From Hofstenia miamia (lineage: Eukaryota > Xenacoelomorpha > Acoela): a stretch of 57,818 nucleotides of DNA. This document shows positions 45,988 to 57,774 of this stretch, one piece after another. Both the position numbers and the translations under genes were made by a program. How positions within the stretch are numbered: position 1 is the first letter of the stretch; each line of letters opens with the position of its first letter. Under the pieces are notes generated by a model. It worked only from the letters and a program-made list of their open reading frames with translations, was not told the DNA's origin and made no database searches. The stretch lies in contig SCFE01000071.1 of assembly GCA_004352715.1 (NCBI GenBank), positions 1,375,889 through 1,433,706 of the forward strand, in the 5' to 3' direction.

Positions 45988-48900
45988 ATACATGTACTGT
46001 TAAACGTAGTGGGATATTGATAACCAGAAGCTTCCTTAGTCTCATGGGAGCAAATAAGATCCAGTTGAAAGAACTTCGTCTTTTTACTTTGATGGTTTCT
46101 CTGCTTTCATTTGTATGGATAATTGACATGAATAATTCTATCCATGCATTGCGAAAATATTGACTCTAGTAAATTGTGGGGACATAGCATAAGTAACTGT
46201 CAGACTTTTTTTGCAATACATGAAATTACATGAAAAATGCAAAATACCATTTTTCAATGGTGCCTGTACACAAATCTTACAATACCAAAATGCTGTTATC
46301 AAAGTGTTTCTTTTCCAGTCACCATTCGAAATTGGTCATTATATAACAATTTTCTTGCATTTGATATGATATGATTTGGTAGGTAAATTTTTTTGTCGTT
46401 ATAAACAAATAGTCATTACAAAGCAGCTCTACTGAACTTCCATTATTTTTATGTACTACTGAATATATAATAGAAAAATACTGGTACGTTTCTATATATC
46501 TAATCACTTGCTTAGCAAATTTCTAGAAAAGTTTTTTATTTTTTCTCTGGCGAAGGAAATGTATAGTTTTTCTTATCTTGCTGTCAGCTTATTTAATGTT
46601 TTAATCATTTTGTGAATTTGTTCATCGTGAGTCTGTAGGATACTGAGGAATCAGAAATGATTTCACTTCGGAAATTTTGATAAGATATCAATTTATTATA
46701 TGAATCCTATAACTATCTGAATTTAGAATGTAATAGAAACTGTTGTTTTTATTCCTCATTGCCAATAACATTGTTTACTCTTTATTGAATTTAACATTAA
46801 ATTTAGTCACAAGAAAAGCTGATTTGTTGAATTTTTCAATTTTACAGAATTATTATTAAATGAACATCACTGCTTTAAATTAAAAATTCAATTTAGCTAT
46901 GATATTCAGACAATTGAAGTTTTAATATTAGGAAATTTTAATTTTAAACCTTGAATCATTGTTTTGTAAAATTTTGTTAAAACGTAATTCAATAAATTAA
47001 TACGAAACTTAATAGTTCATTAAGCAAACTAAAAGAATTGCATAATTAAATTGCTTAAATACATGCGAATAGTCATCAACTAGATAAATAAAATTTATTT
47101 TATTTCACATTAATAATTCCACATTTGTGTTTTCTTTTGTGTCAGTAAATATTTGAGTTCCAATACAGATTTTTAATCAATTTAAGTGCAGCATCTACTA
47201 AAATATTTAAATGTACGCATATAAATAGTACATTTAATTAGAGAGAAACATTTTGTAAAATGAAGATTCTTGAGTTAAGTGCTGTTGTTAAAATAATTTG
47301 TTCGATTATTAAATTTTTTTAGCATAAATGTTTTACACCAAGGTATGAGCATAATTTTTTATAAGCTGTTTATCAATATTTATACCTGCTTTCATAAATT
47401 TTTATACACTGAAGATTTCACAATAATTCTATCAAAATAGAAAATCTTGGATTGATAGTGTCAAAGAAACGTTTAGTAAGAATTTAAACCTTATGTTAAG
47501 ATAAATTTGAGTAAAATTCTATTTTTCGGCATACACTGGATTCCTATCCAGACATGGGTCACAGTTCTGTACCAACTGGTTTTAACCTTTTTCTTAACAA
47601 ATGGAGAAATCTAACAGGAAAAACAACTATTTTTGTGCTCTGTCGACAAAATGATTTGAATTTTCTTGACACAAATTCAACGGATTTCAACATATTTAAA
47701 TATTATATAATTGTAACTATTAATGAACATTAATTTACATGTTAGTCTCATAGACCAAACTTAGTACTCTCACATAAAGATATCAAATGGTTACCTAAAC
47801 CTGATTAGATTCGATCTAAACCACTGAGAATGTGAAGAAACCTCGAGTGCAGCTGATATGATGTCAGATATTTGAAAATGTTTGGCAAAAGAAATGTAGG
47901 TAAACAATTTGCATTTTAATATATGTAAACACAATTTTCACGCAAATTACACAGAGATTCAATTGGATCAAATCGGATAGAATCTAATTTATTAGAAGAT
48001 TTAAAATCAATTTCAAATTCACAAATTTTCAAAAATTGATATATTATATAAAACATTTTATGCATTATGCTCATTTTATTCAAACAATATCATTATAAGT
48101 CAGTTAATAATCTCAATCTAAACGAATTTTTGAAAATAATTTTTAAAATATATATTTTTAAATATATATGATTGCGGCTTACAATTTTTTGTTAAATATG
48201 TACATAAACTAAAATATTTGAAATAAATTTAACGTGGTTGTCATTATTTTTAGTTCCATTATTATAGAAGTTTACACATAAGCAACAAAATGAACGTGAT
48301 GGGTTTCACAAACCAATTTTCAATTTCCCCTAATAATCAGTGTTGCACGCAGTATATTTTCAATCAGAAAGAAATTTTCTTATTGTGCGTTGACAATTAC
48401 AGACAGAAGAAGCAGTCTATATCAAGACAGTCATGAAGTACTTCAAATATAGCATTCGCGCCTGAAAAAAGTAATGATATATTTTATATCCTTCATTTAT
48501 TTATTGTTAAAATAATAATTTTAATTCGGATTGGAGAGGATCGGATCAAATCGCATCGGATAGGAGCTTAAAATATTAGATGTGATTCTAAAACAAAAAG
48601 TGTTAACTTTAAGGATTTCTTTCTTAAGCATGAAATAGTAGTAATATCTAAACGTCTTTAGGTGTTGTACTCGCATTACTTTGTGTATTAAGGAAACTGA
48701 ACTTAGCATGAAAGTTTAATATATTCACAAATATCTGCATGAATGCACTACGGAGTTTCAAAAGTGCTGAAGTTGAAATTCGTTAGGAATAACATTATGT
48801 CGCTAGTTTTGGTGTAAATTTCAACAAAATTATCAATATTTATAACACTTCTGAGTGCATTGATACATAAATTATAAATTCTTCATGTTATGTTAAATTA

Positions 48901-49123
48901 CATAAACAAATTTGACATGCCCTATATGTTTATATAGATAGTTTTTTGTGAACGCATTCATTAGAGCATAGAGTTCAAATGAAAATTTCAATAACAATTT
49001 CATTTGAAATTAGAGATTTCAAAAAGAAAATTGACCCTGATACTAAACAAATTTACAAGTTGAATGCCTATAAAAATAATTTTCAAGGCAAATGCTTCAA
49101 CCATTATTTAATGACATACTTTA
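45988..49123. other. Long AT-rich stretch with no recognisable gene
   Basis: About 3.1 kb with only short, unrelated ORFs. GGATCAAATCGGATAG-like words occur near 47966 and 48540. No promoter, RNA gene or element end could be supported. Confidence 0.5.
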
Positions 49124-49619
49124 ACCTTAAACAGCGTGGTATCTATTTTAAAGGGAAAATCGTTTTTCCATATTTACAAAAGAATTTTCTCCTATTTCCA
49201 AATTTGAAAGTTTTGGGGCATGGGTAGGTGTTTTGGGAAACATACTTTAATACAATGTCTTAAATTTCTCATTAAAGCGTATTCTGTGGCAGAGGTTGTT
49301 GAAAATATTGAAAAGTTTTCTTTGAAAATTTCGCATTTTTGAAAAAGGTTTTACAGTCTCTCTATACCTAGTGTTCATGCATTTAAAAGGTTTTGAGACC
49401 CTGGAGGTAACAAAGAACTTTGCATGTTTCCTGATATGTACAAAGATATTCCAAACCCATTGAGCGTGCCGTGCGCAAATTCAAAGGTCGCGGGGAGACT
49501 CTCTTCTATCATGTGGTGCTTTCAGATTAAGCATAACGTTTATAGTTTTTGAGCTGTGAGCGTTTAAAATGGATATATAACCATGAAAATGTCTCAAAAA
49601 TCCCCAGGCTGTTTAAGGT
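49124..49619. repeat. Tc1/mariner-like MITE, copy 2 (inverted relative to copy 1)
   Basis: Ends ACCTTAAACAGCG and CAGGCTGTTTAAGGT, with TA on both sides (49122-49123, 49620-49621). 496 bp, noncoding; homology with 41590-42050 extends throughout. Confidence 0.75.
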
Positions 49620-49689
49620 TAAAACACAGCTATTAATGAAATCATAAAATTTTTTATCTGTGGTGCAACATTATCAAACAACCCATCCA

Positions 49690-51050
49690 CTAGGGTGGAG
49701 TCCGTCGCCCGTACCCCCAATGCCCTGCCCGTAGACAAGCCCATGTCCGTACTACTAGCCCGGTCAACAAAGCCACCTCTTATTCATTCTTTTTGTTTAC
49801 ACAGTAGTGCATGTAAAAAATACTTTGATCGCAGTTCAACCAATTATGTTTCAGATAGGATTTGTCAACCGCATTTGGTTGACAATGACGGCCCGCTTTA
49901 CAGAAGAGGCTATCATCCGGTCAATGCCTGCACATGCACACACAACATACGACTAATTCTATGCAATCTCAATTGTGCCAAAGAAGCAAGGTTCAAATAT
50001 GACCAGCAAATATCGGGTACAAACAACTTAAGAAGGCATCTTATGAATAAACACCCTAGAGTCTTCAACGCCAAAAAAACAAAGCGACAAACGATATGCA
50101 ACCTAACGTGATGGAATCTGAATTTGTCAGTGTTACAATGAAAACAAAGATTAACCTTGACCCGGCGACAAAAAGTGTAATGACACTTGTTTGCAGTAAG
50201 CAAACAACTTTTGCTTTTCCTAAAGTGAGTGGTCAACAGGTTCGTGGCAAAATACGCACCCTGGCTCAAGAACTAGGAGAAGGAGTATTTGAAGTGTCGC
50301 GGTTAATATTTTACTTTTGTACAGGTCAACATTTTGTTTGTATTCTATATTTCACTACAAAAACCCAAAGCAACCTTACTACATGCATGGTTTTGTTGTT
50401 ACTTCAACAAATGCTGCAACAGTTGCTTCTTGTGTAACCAGTGTTACTGACATGCTTAAAATGTATAATATTGTAACATATTTAGGGATAACGCTCGAGC
50501 AATGATCCCCTGTACGTCTGCCCTTTTCATGCAATCACACAACATCCTACCCCTGAGATGTGCTGCTCACATGTTGAATCTCGTGAATAAAGATTTGCTT
50601 AAGCAGTATTTGATACACTGTTGCAACACATCGAGAGAAATTATGTAATGACCTCTCAGTATACTTGCAGAAAGAGCGGAAAATGGCTGAACACGAAAGT
50701 GTTACTGCTGTCATAAGAACGTTAAGACCTTTTGTTAAATTTCTCAACTTGGTTCAGAAAAATGGAACTGACTGACCAAAACTTTGACCACCTTGTTTTT
50801 GATCACAAACTCACTAAAATAAGCGTAAGTGAAGCCGCGGTTAAACACTGTTTCAGTCTGCACAAGTTAGTTCATTCGCCGCTGAAAACATCTTCATCAA
50901 TGACATCCTATTCGTACGGTACAACAAGGCATTCGAGTATGGAGACCATTTTCATGACGGCGACTTAGACGAAGACGAAAGTTTATTGCTGGAAAATTAA
51001 ATGACAATGATTTCGATGAAGAACAATAAAATTTTTCTTCTAAACTATTG
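49690..51050 (+). pseudogene. hAT transposase pseudogene
   Basis: The plus strand reads a BED-type zinc finger C-terminal half, with KYDQQISGTNNLRRHLMNKH near 49998-50057. Further on it reads ITLEQ, then DNARAMIPCTSALFMQSHNI and RCAAHMLNLVNKDLLK (about 50488-50605), which match the N-D-A-x-N...R-C-A/F-A-H-x-L-N-L region of hAT transposases. An acidic DGDLDEDESLLLEN stretch follows near 50955-51000. The frame is broken many times. GC-rich DNA before it (TAGGGTGGAGTCCGTCGCCC at 49694) may be the terminal inverted repeat; I found no matching right end. Function in the family: cut-and-paste transposition. Inactive here. Confidence 0.7.
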
Positions 51051-51711
51051 TTTTTCCTCATCTTGATTTAGGAATTTTGCAGCCCTCTCAAGTAGATTGG
51101 TAGATAGCTAAGTCCACATATTTGAGCACGAAAGATTTTTTCCTATGTTGATATTTCGAGTTTTAGCATCGCGGAAAAAATCCTTAAACTTTTGATAGTA
51201 CTACGAGGAAATATTTTGAGCTGTCCTGTGAGAGTCGTCATTAGGACAAAATATTGTTCTTAGCAGTTCAATCAATCACGGTCACAAGAACCGAGTCTAT
51301 TAAGTTTATTATAAATACAAATTATATAATTTGGAAATATACCAAAATAATGTATTATTTGACAAATATTGAAATTGGAATATTACGCCCGATTAATTCT
51401 TACAAATAAACATTGGCAATGGTCTTAATGTGATCCACTAGAATTCATTTCCATTCCATAGCTTTACCAAAGAATATTTCTTCCAGTGCTTCTAAATCTA
51501 TCATAGGTTTGTCGTCTTTATCAAATTTTTTTTTGTTTCAAATAATTGGCTTGTTTTTTAATATAACTCTAGAAATTTAAATTTTTTTGGTAGCAATGTA
51601 TTTTTCAATGGGTGGCCAATTGAGAGTTCCACCTTTGTACTCAAAGACAACGTCCAATCAAAAATTTAGTAAATAATTAAGCTGCTCATACAAAACAATT
51701 TCAAATAACTA
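51051..51711. other. No gene recognised between hAT remnant and receptor-like exon
   Basis: AT-rich, perhaps including the lost hAT 3' end. If the ORF at 51712 is a real first exon, its promoter would lie here; no motif was convincing. Confidence 0.45.
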
Positions 51712-51964
51712 ATGGAAATCGCCAATTCAATACGAATCTCCTTGCTGCAGAAGCCACGCTTTATACAAGAACATTGTATTAACATTCTGAATGGCATCAT
51801 AGGTGCAATCGGCATGGTGCTAAACTTTTTTACTTTTATGAGCTGTCTGAAGCTCGATGAAAAAGCCAAAACATCATTCACAGTAATTATGCAATTTCTG
51901 GCCATTTGGGATGGCTTATCTTGTGGCAACATAGGCATCAGAAAAGGGATGTTGCGTCCAATGA
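51712..51964 (+). CDS. Single exon resembling a rhodopsin-family GPCR (TM1-TM2)
   Basis: From ATG at 51712 the sequence has a short polar N-terminus, then a hydrophobic segment (INILNGIIGAIGMVLNFFTF, about residues 23-42), a charged loop (KLDEKAKTS), and a second hydrophobic segment with FLAIWDGLSC. The LAxxDxL signature is typical of TM2 in class A receptors, and G-x-x-G-x-x-L-N resembles TM1, though the usual GN is GM. The frame runs into GTAAGT at 51965-51970, a consensus splice donor (phase 1). No later exon with TM3 and DRY was found in the next 5.8 kb; that stretch is transposons. It may be a live gene with a long intron, or an orphaned duplicate exon. Ligand and role unknown. Confidence 0.45.
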
Positions 51965-51970
51965 GTAAGT

Positions 51971-52640
51971 GTTGATATATAAGTGCATATGCACAACATA
52001 GTAGAACATAAATTAGTTATGCATAGTACATTGTTAATGTAGAAAGAAAATAAAATTATTGTACTTATTGCATAGAGAGCAAATATATAGTAAATGCCCA
52101 TGTGACTTTAAAGTATGTTGAAAATACTTATTAAATTAATCCAAGTAAACCAGAGAAACACACATGAGAGTCAGAAAACTTGCAAAACGAGTCCACTATT
52201 AGCTTAATTATCAAACATGCTAAATGGATGAGTCCCAGAGCATTACTCATTTTCAATATTAAGAATATTTTAAAATTTATTATATCGGTAAAAATTTACC
52301 ATAAAATTATATTATAGAAATTTAATAATGTTGATGTGTAAATGTTGCTAAAATTTGAATATCAAAGTTTTCTTTTTAGCCTTCAAATTTTGGTTTCAAA
52401 TTTGAAGTTTAAAATTTTACAAAATTTGAATCGATAGTTGAAAATTTGAATTTGATATGAAAGCCCTGTGAATAATTATACACGCATGCATAATCAATCA
52501 CACAATTTTGCCCCCCCCCCCTCCACCAAGACGATTTTCAAATTTAAAATTTTGTTAAAATTGTATAATTTCTTCTGAATTTCTGTGTTTTTTAACGATG
52601 TTTTATACTTGTAGATGTATAACTTCTATTGATAATTTTT
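51971..52640. other. Intron candidate or AT-rich DNA
   Basis: No ORF of note. A run of C bases lies at about 52509-52521. Short FAAAATTTGAA-like words repeat near 52380-52450. Confidence 0.4.
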
Positions 52641-52642
52641 CA

Positions 52643-52780
52643 GAGCACTTTCGTATGTTCTGTAAAGGTAAAACTGACTACGAAATCAGCGTCATTGATG
52701 CCCTAACCATTAAAGAAAAACAGCCAACAATAAATAAACTAGCAGAATTAAACGGTATTTCCTATCTATTAAAAATATTT
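52643..52780 (+). pseudogene. Retroelement C-terminal fragment, possibly GIY-YIG-type
   Basis: The 84-codon ORF contains EHFRMFCKGKTDYEISVIDA followed by an IKEKQPTINK stretch. A helix, a conserved E, then a lysine/proline/asparagine turn (KxKQPxxNK) resembles the C-terminal end of GIY-YIG nuclease domains attached to Penelope-like or related reverse transcriptases. Only this end remains, and no RT was found upstream. The MITE at 52791 follows directly. Confidence 0.35.
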
Positions 52781-52790
52781 AATAAAAGTA

Positions 52791-53015
52791 TTCTGCTGTC
52801 ATCTGGCAAAACACAGAAATTCACTAAATTTGCAAAATTGACTTTTTCATGAATATCTGATGCATTACTAATTTTACATCATGTTACATAAATATTGGCA
52901 TATTTGTGGTTGGCAGAACTCAGCACCTCCTATTTGCACCTGAAATAAATAGTCAAAACACAGTAATTCTACTATATTTTTCACTGAATTACTGTGTTTT
53001 GCCAGATTACAGCAG
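52791..53015. repeat. MITE-like element with ~30-bp inverted ends
   Basis: The left end CTGCTGTCATCTGGCAAAAC and the complement of the right end CTGCTGTAATCTGGCAAAAC match, and both continue as ACAG then AATTCA. About 225 bp, with TA at or near both ends. No ORF. Confidence 0.65.
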
Positions 53016-53164
53016 TATTGTCCTTTTCATAACTTGTTAACATCAAGATAGTTATTAGACACTAAAAGTCGATATAGAAGCTGTTAAATCAAGATCGTCA
53101 TAATTACCGTTGATGCTTTCACCGCGAGCAGTCGGTCCTTGCAAGCTTAACGTTACTCGCTTAT

Positions 53165-53800
53165 TGCGTTACCTGAAGAGGAGTTAAGCAAAACTAAACT
53201 ATTAGCTCCTCTCAAGAATCTCGGCAGAGATGAACTAATCATCCTGTTCAACATGCTAGCAGCCATCAAAGAAATTTCTTTTGAATCCACCAACAAAACT
53301 ACCCAAGTAACTCCAGAAATTAATCATACGCCGTCTCAAACACAAAAGAAGATGCAACGCCCGAAACACTTGAGAGCAGAGGCTGAATTTCTTGCCATTG
53401 GATCATCAATGTACGGTCATCTGAAAGCTCCGGGATTACTAAGAACTTCTACATGTGTTCATTCGTATCCGGGAGCCACCATTGAAGACATAGCTGATGT
53501 AATTCCGCTTTATCCCGAATCGAATAATTTAAAGATAATTCTCATTACAATAGGAAAAAACGACTTAATGCAAAAAAAGATTTTACAGATAAGTATAAGA
53601 AATTAATTAATGTTATTAAAACTAAACTTAGTTCAGCTAAAGTTTTCCTTGGTAAAGTTGCTCCTTTTCCTAAGGACGAGGTGTTAAACAAAAAATCCGC
53701 TGAACAAAATTTACTTATTAAACAAAACGACAAGCTGTTAAATTATACCGTTTTCGACAACTCTAACTGTTTTTATTCTTTTTAATCAAATTAACGAGCA
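53165..53800 (+). pseudogene. LINE ORF1 with SGNH/GDSL-type esterase domain
   Basis: The reading is open upstream of the ATG at 53253. It holds a leader helix (DELIILFNMLAAIKE), a linker, then an esterase-like domain: AEFLAIGSSMYGHL (nucleophile block, GDS-like), a SYPGATIEDIADVI block, ILITIGKNDL (G-x-N-D block), and near 53780 NEHLCKHDLYS, close to where the catalytic His block would follow. A frameshift at the A-run near 53570 splits it. Esterase-bearing ORF1 proteins occur in CR1, L2 and related animal LINEs, and are thought to act on membranes or lipids during the element's cycle. The final His block is missing at the junction with RT. Confidence 0.65.
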
Positions 53801-53864
53801 TCTTTGTAAACATGATCTCTACTCCAAAAGGTATATCTATGAGCAACGCTTTAATACAAGCTAC

Positions 53865-54840
53865 AGAAAAATGGCGATCACAATAAATGATAATAAATAC
53901 TCGGCAATTGCTTGCTTAGACCTCTCGAAAGCTTTCGATTCCATAGCCCGCAGTATCTTATTACAAAAAGTTAAATTTCTAGGTTTTTCTAATAACAGCA
54001 TAAGTCTTATCTCCAGTTACTTATACAATCGCATGCAAAGAGTTAAAATTTTTCAGTTTGGGTATGCACTAAAAATGGGGTTTCTAAGGGTACAATTTTG
54101 GGTCCCTTATTTAATATTTAAATAAATGATTTGTCCGAGCAAGTAACATGTGACGTTATACAATATGCAGATGACACAATATTATTTCATTCTAATAAAT
54201 TTCTCGAAAAAACGGTTAAAACTCTCGAAACAAACTGTGCTTCTCTTGCTAAATATTTTGCTTCTATAAAACTAAGAGTAAATCTACTAAAAACTCAATT
54301 CTGTGTTTTTAAACAAAATACAAACTTAATTTCAACGGCATTCAAATAAAACAGGTTGAGTCTTTTAAGTACACCAGAATAATTTTTGACATAAATCTAA
54401 ATTTTGAAGAGCAACTAAATCATGTTATTAGAAAAATGGCCATATCGATTAACGCAATTAAATTAATTTCTCAAAAACTTCCAACTAAAGCAAAAATCCA
54501 ATTAATATATGCTCTAATATTAAGTCATTTTAGCTATGCCAATATATTCTACACAGAATGTAGAAAAATTTCTACATCCATATAAATGTCTTAACGACGT
54601 TCTTCAAAATAGATAACAATAATTTTCCATATTACAAAAATGACTTTCTTGCTGCAAAATTAGTCAATAAACAAAATAAAAGAACAAACATAATTGAACC
54701 TATTAGGTATAAGAAGCGAATAATGAAAGAAATCATTTCTAAACACAGCTATAAATATGTAGAATGAATTACCAAAATATATTAAACAAATAAGTAGATT
54801 AAAAATCTTCAAAAATGGATATTAAAAATTATTTTTGCAC
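53865..54840 (+). pseudogene. LINE reverse transcriptase, joined to ORF1 by internal deletion
   Basis: The RT starts mid-domain: YSAIACLDLSKAFDSI (motif A), a LIFK stop near a motif B relic, then VIQYADDTILFHS (catalytic box, about 54158-54195), FKYTRIIFDINLNFEEQL, an AIKLISQKL helix, ALILSHFSYANIFY, and a C-terminal NELPKYIKQISRLKIFK near 54760-54815. The whole endonuclease and RT N-terminus (normally more than 400 codons) are absent, so an internal deletion links ORF1 directly to motif A. Several stops follow. It is the same orientation as the esterase ORF1 and is probably one element. Its 3' end lies shortly before the Polinton-like terminus at 54956. Confidence 0.7.
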
Positions 54841-55119
54841 TAATAATATAAAAAACTGAAATGGCGAGGTTATAAATTTTATAATCCTGATTACTCTATT
54901 AATAGAAACTAGCAATCGTCATAGCCCAAGTTAACCACTTTTTATTTGTAATATTAGTAGTATAAGGAGACTTGTATTTCGTGCCACTTTTTTCTGATTG
55001 GTTGAGAGGGGTGGCCTTTGACCTGAGACGCCATGGATATTGCTGATGGTGTTGTACTGACGTCATGGAAGTCATGTACTTTTACTAGTTTTTGTGTTAT
55101 TTATGTGGTCTAATTTAGT

Positions 55120-55415
55120 TTGAATTTTTTACTTTCCTACATTAACTTACATTTTTTTAGTTTTACTTTCCCCACATTAACTTACTTTACATGTATTACT
55201 TTCACACATTAAATTAGTTTACATGTATTACTTTCACACATTAACTTACTTTACATGTATTACTTTCACACATTAACTTACTTTTTTAGTTTTACTTTCC
55301 CACATTAACTTACTTTACATGTATTACTTTTACCCATTAACTTACTTTTTTTAGTTTTACTTTCCCACATTAACTTACTTTTTAGTTTTACTTTAACACA
55401 TTACCTACACGTTTT
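55120..55415. repeat. Tandem array of ~30-bp units in the Polinton-like terminus
   Basis: Variants of ACTTTCACACATTAACTTAC alternate with TTTACATGTATT or TTTTTTAGTTTT, about nine or ten units. Similar but more degraded words fill the arms of the foldback near 36840-36990. Confidence 0.85.
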
Positions 55416-55519
55416 CCTAATTGCATATTGTGAGATATATATTTAATATTTGAATATAATGAGTAAGCCGTCTTGAAGAAGTTCTTATTTCATTTTATCT
55501 ACTTCTGATAATTGTAATT

Positions 55520-56527
55520 TACGCTATTTATTTCTATATTTAGAAAATGTTCCTAAGTTGTTTTAATACCTAATGTACAAAATATCATTCTTTAACCACA
55601 TGTACTTTCTGTGAAACAATTCAAACCTTTGTTAAACATTGATTGTATTCAACGTATTAAAATAATTATTTTTATAAATAAAATCTGTATAAATTTAAAT
55701 CACGCTATTTATTTCTATATTTAGAAAATGTTCCTAAGTTGTTTTAATACCTAATGTACAAAATGTTTTTAAATCATTTAATGATTGTTGTTGTGTTTTT
55801 ATAATTTACGACTATGTGTTTTGTAAAATCAATCAATTTAATTAATTTGCGTAAATGTATTTTTTATGAAAATGTGTTAGTCTTTTTGTAATTAAAAATG
55901 CTTTGCGACTTTCATTACATCTAATTGATTCGTTTTTGAAATGGCGCTATGTTTTCATTTGCTCATTTGCGATTATCAAAATTTACTCATTGACTGAAGA
56001 AAAATGCGAATGTTAACGTTTTTTTAACATTGTAAAGCTGCGTATAGCATTGAAAGCATTTTGATTTTAGTTTAGAAATTTGAAGTTTCATTTTCCACTT
56101 TGTAGATCAATACATAAATGCACATGTTAGGAATAATATTATCAACGATTTTTATATCCTTTTTTAAGGTTTATACAATACGTGTGTTATTATCTAATTT
56201 TCTCAGAATTCTGCATCTCATGAGCGTTTGAAAATTCATACAATTTATTATTTTGAAAAACAAGTAAAAATGATAATTTTTTACGTTAATGCACTTTGTG
56301 TCAAGCCGAGGTATTTATTTGTTGTGAGATTTTGTTCTTTTAGTTGGCATCTCATAAATGTTTAATACTATTTGGGAAAGCAAACAAATTTTTATTATGT
56401 AAAGACTAATAAATTTATCATTCTTTAACCACATGTACTTTCTGTGAAACAATTCAAACCTTTGTTAAACATTAATTGTATTCAACATATTAAAATAATT
56501 ATTTTTATAAATAAAATCTGTATAAAA
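55520..56527. repeat. Nested direct repeats in the Polinton-like element
   Basis: TATTTCTATATTTAGAAAAT plus about 45 bp more occurs at about 55527 and 55707. A ~105-bp segment starting CATTCTTTAACCACATGTAC occurs at about 55586 and 56420 with few changes. Noncoding. Confidence 0.75.
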
Positions 56528-57034
56528 ATAAAATCCAATTTTAAAAAAAAGTTTACTCGTATTTTTAGGCATTAACGTTTTTCTTACTCATTCTTGAAAG
56601 TTTATACTAATAACCTCATGAAATTTTCATTTTGTTCAATGACGAATAGATATCTTAATTTTAACATAATATTCAGTTTTTTACAATGATTTTTGACTAA
56701 TTTGATCACTTGAATTCATGTATANAACTTTTTGGTAAGCTATTTTTATAATTATATCTCAGATATTATTTTTGATTCTTAACGCTTTTTTTGCAATATT
56801 ATCTCTAGTTAGTTTTACAGATATTTCTTTTAAAAACATAATTTTATTTTAATGAATTGCTGCGAATTTGAAGTCCGATATTACATTAATTATATACTTT
56901 ATCATAAATAGAAATGCTGTTTGTTTGTTAATTTTTTATTGAATTTATTTAAACTTTTAATTGTCATGTGTTTTATACTGTGATCTGTCACCTCATTTAT
57001 TAGTCATTAATTTAGATACGATCATGTGAAATTN

Positions 57035-57326
57035 TTAAATGGACTGCATAATATTTTAATTTATACTGATATAGTTACTTGTCAACATTATCAGAGTGGT
57101 AGCATCCCGTTATTGGATCAAATACCCTTTAATCACAGTATATAATGTAAATGATCAGCCATTCATCAATTATGAAAAGACTCATATAATTTATAAACCA
57201 ACTTCAAAGCCATTCATCGATAGAATTACAATTAGCTTCCATACATCGAATGGTGAGTTCATTCATTTCAATGATACTAGCAGTATTTATTTAACTCTTA
57301 ATATCAAAGACACCGTTGAAATTTAA
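57035..57326 (+). pseudogene. Capsid-protein-like fragment of the Polinton-like element
   Basis: One frame after the N reads LHNILIYTDIVTCQH and then SGSIPLLDQIP; a shift near 57110 leads into the ORF that ends at 57326. Its end has THIIYKPTSKPFIDRITISF and a FIHFNDTSSIYLTLNI block. The order (virus-type 'I-Y-D-I' strand, P-L-L turn, Y-K-P...I-D-x-I strand, F-N...I-x-L-x-L) resembles the C-terminal part of a capsid-type protein seen repeatedly in Polinton/Maverick elements of invertebrates. The N-terminal part is missing before the N at 57034 and a frameshift is present, so it is broken. The family call is from pattern memory. Confidence 0.5.
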
Positions 57327-57642
57327 GTATAAACAATTTTTTAAATGTAAAATAAAATAAGTTATTTGTTATTTCTAAATGTTTTGTATTAATAAACAAT
57401 TAATGAAAGTAATAATTCAAATTGTGAAAAATTCTAGTTTTATATGATTTGAAAATGTTTTAATTAATTGATTTGGATTTCATTTTTCGGAGATATAAAT
57501 CTTTACGAATGGATACAGTTTTGACTTTTGAACAATAGATAACAAATTACGCATTGTCTGTAGAGAGATGCAAATTTATACATAGAGTGGTATAATGGAA
57601 TTTTACTGTGTTTATAGTTGTTTACATTCTGGCAGTCTAACA

Positions 57643-57774
57643 ATGGCCATAGATAAAATTTATGTTGACATTGTCTATGAAAGCATGCAACTTTCACCAC
57701 GTATGAATATAAACAGCCGCATAATGGAAATTCACAAAGACAACTACTCTGAAAGATTTCAAACTTTTTGGTAA
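57643..57774 (+). CDS. Short 43-codon ORF, also traceable in the foldback interior
   Basis: ATG at 57643 starts MAIDKIYVDIVYESMQLSP; the ORF ends FQTFW then TAA at 57772. The DNA is also present, with indels that break the frame, at about 37230-37365. GGTAAGC at the stop could instead be a splice donor. Nothing is known of the product, and it may simply be terminal noncoding DNA. Confidence 0.3.
   Translation: MAIDKIYVDIVYESMQLSPRMNINSRIMEIHKDNYSERFQTFW

Noticed and set aside
45908-46129. 73-codon minus-strand ORF
   Set aside because: Starts outside and runs into the artefactual duplication; no family pattern.
48979-49227. 82-codon plus-strand ORF
   Set aside because: Its second half lies inside the noncoding MITE and the rest is low complexity.
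49913-50269. 118-codon minus-strand ORF
   Set aside because: Antisense of the hAT pseudogene.
55120-55415. CRISPR-like array
   Set aside because: Units are contiguous degenerate tandem repeats without unique spacers, in a eukaryotic element terminus.
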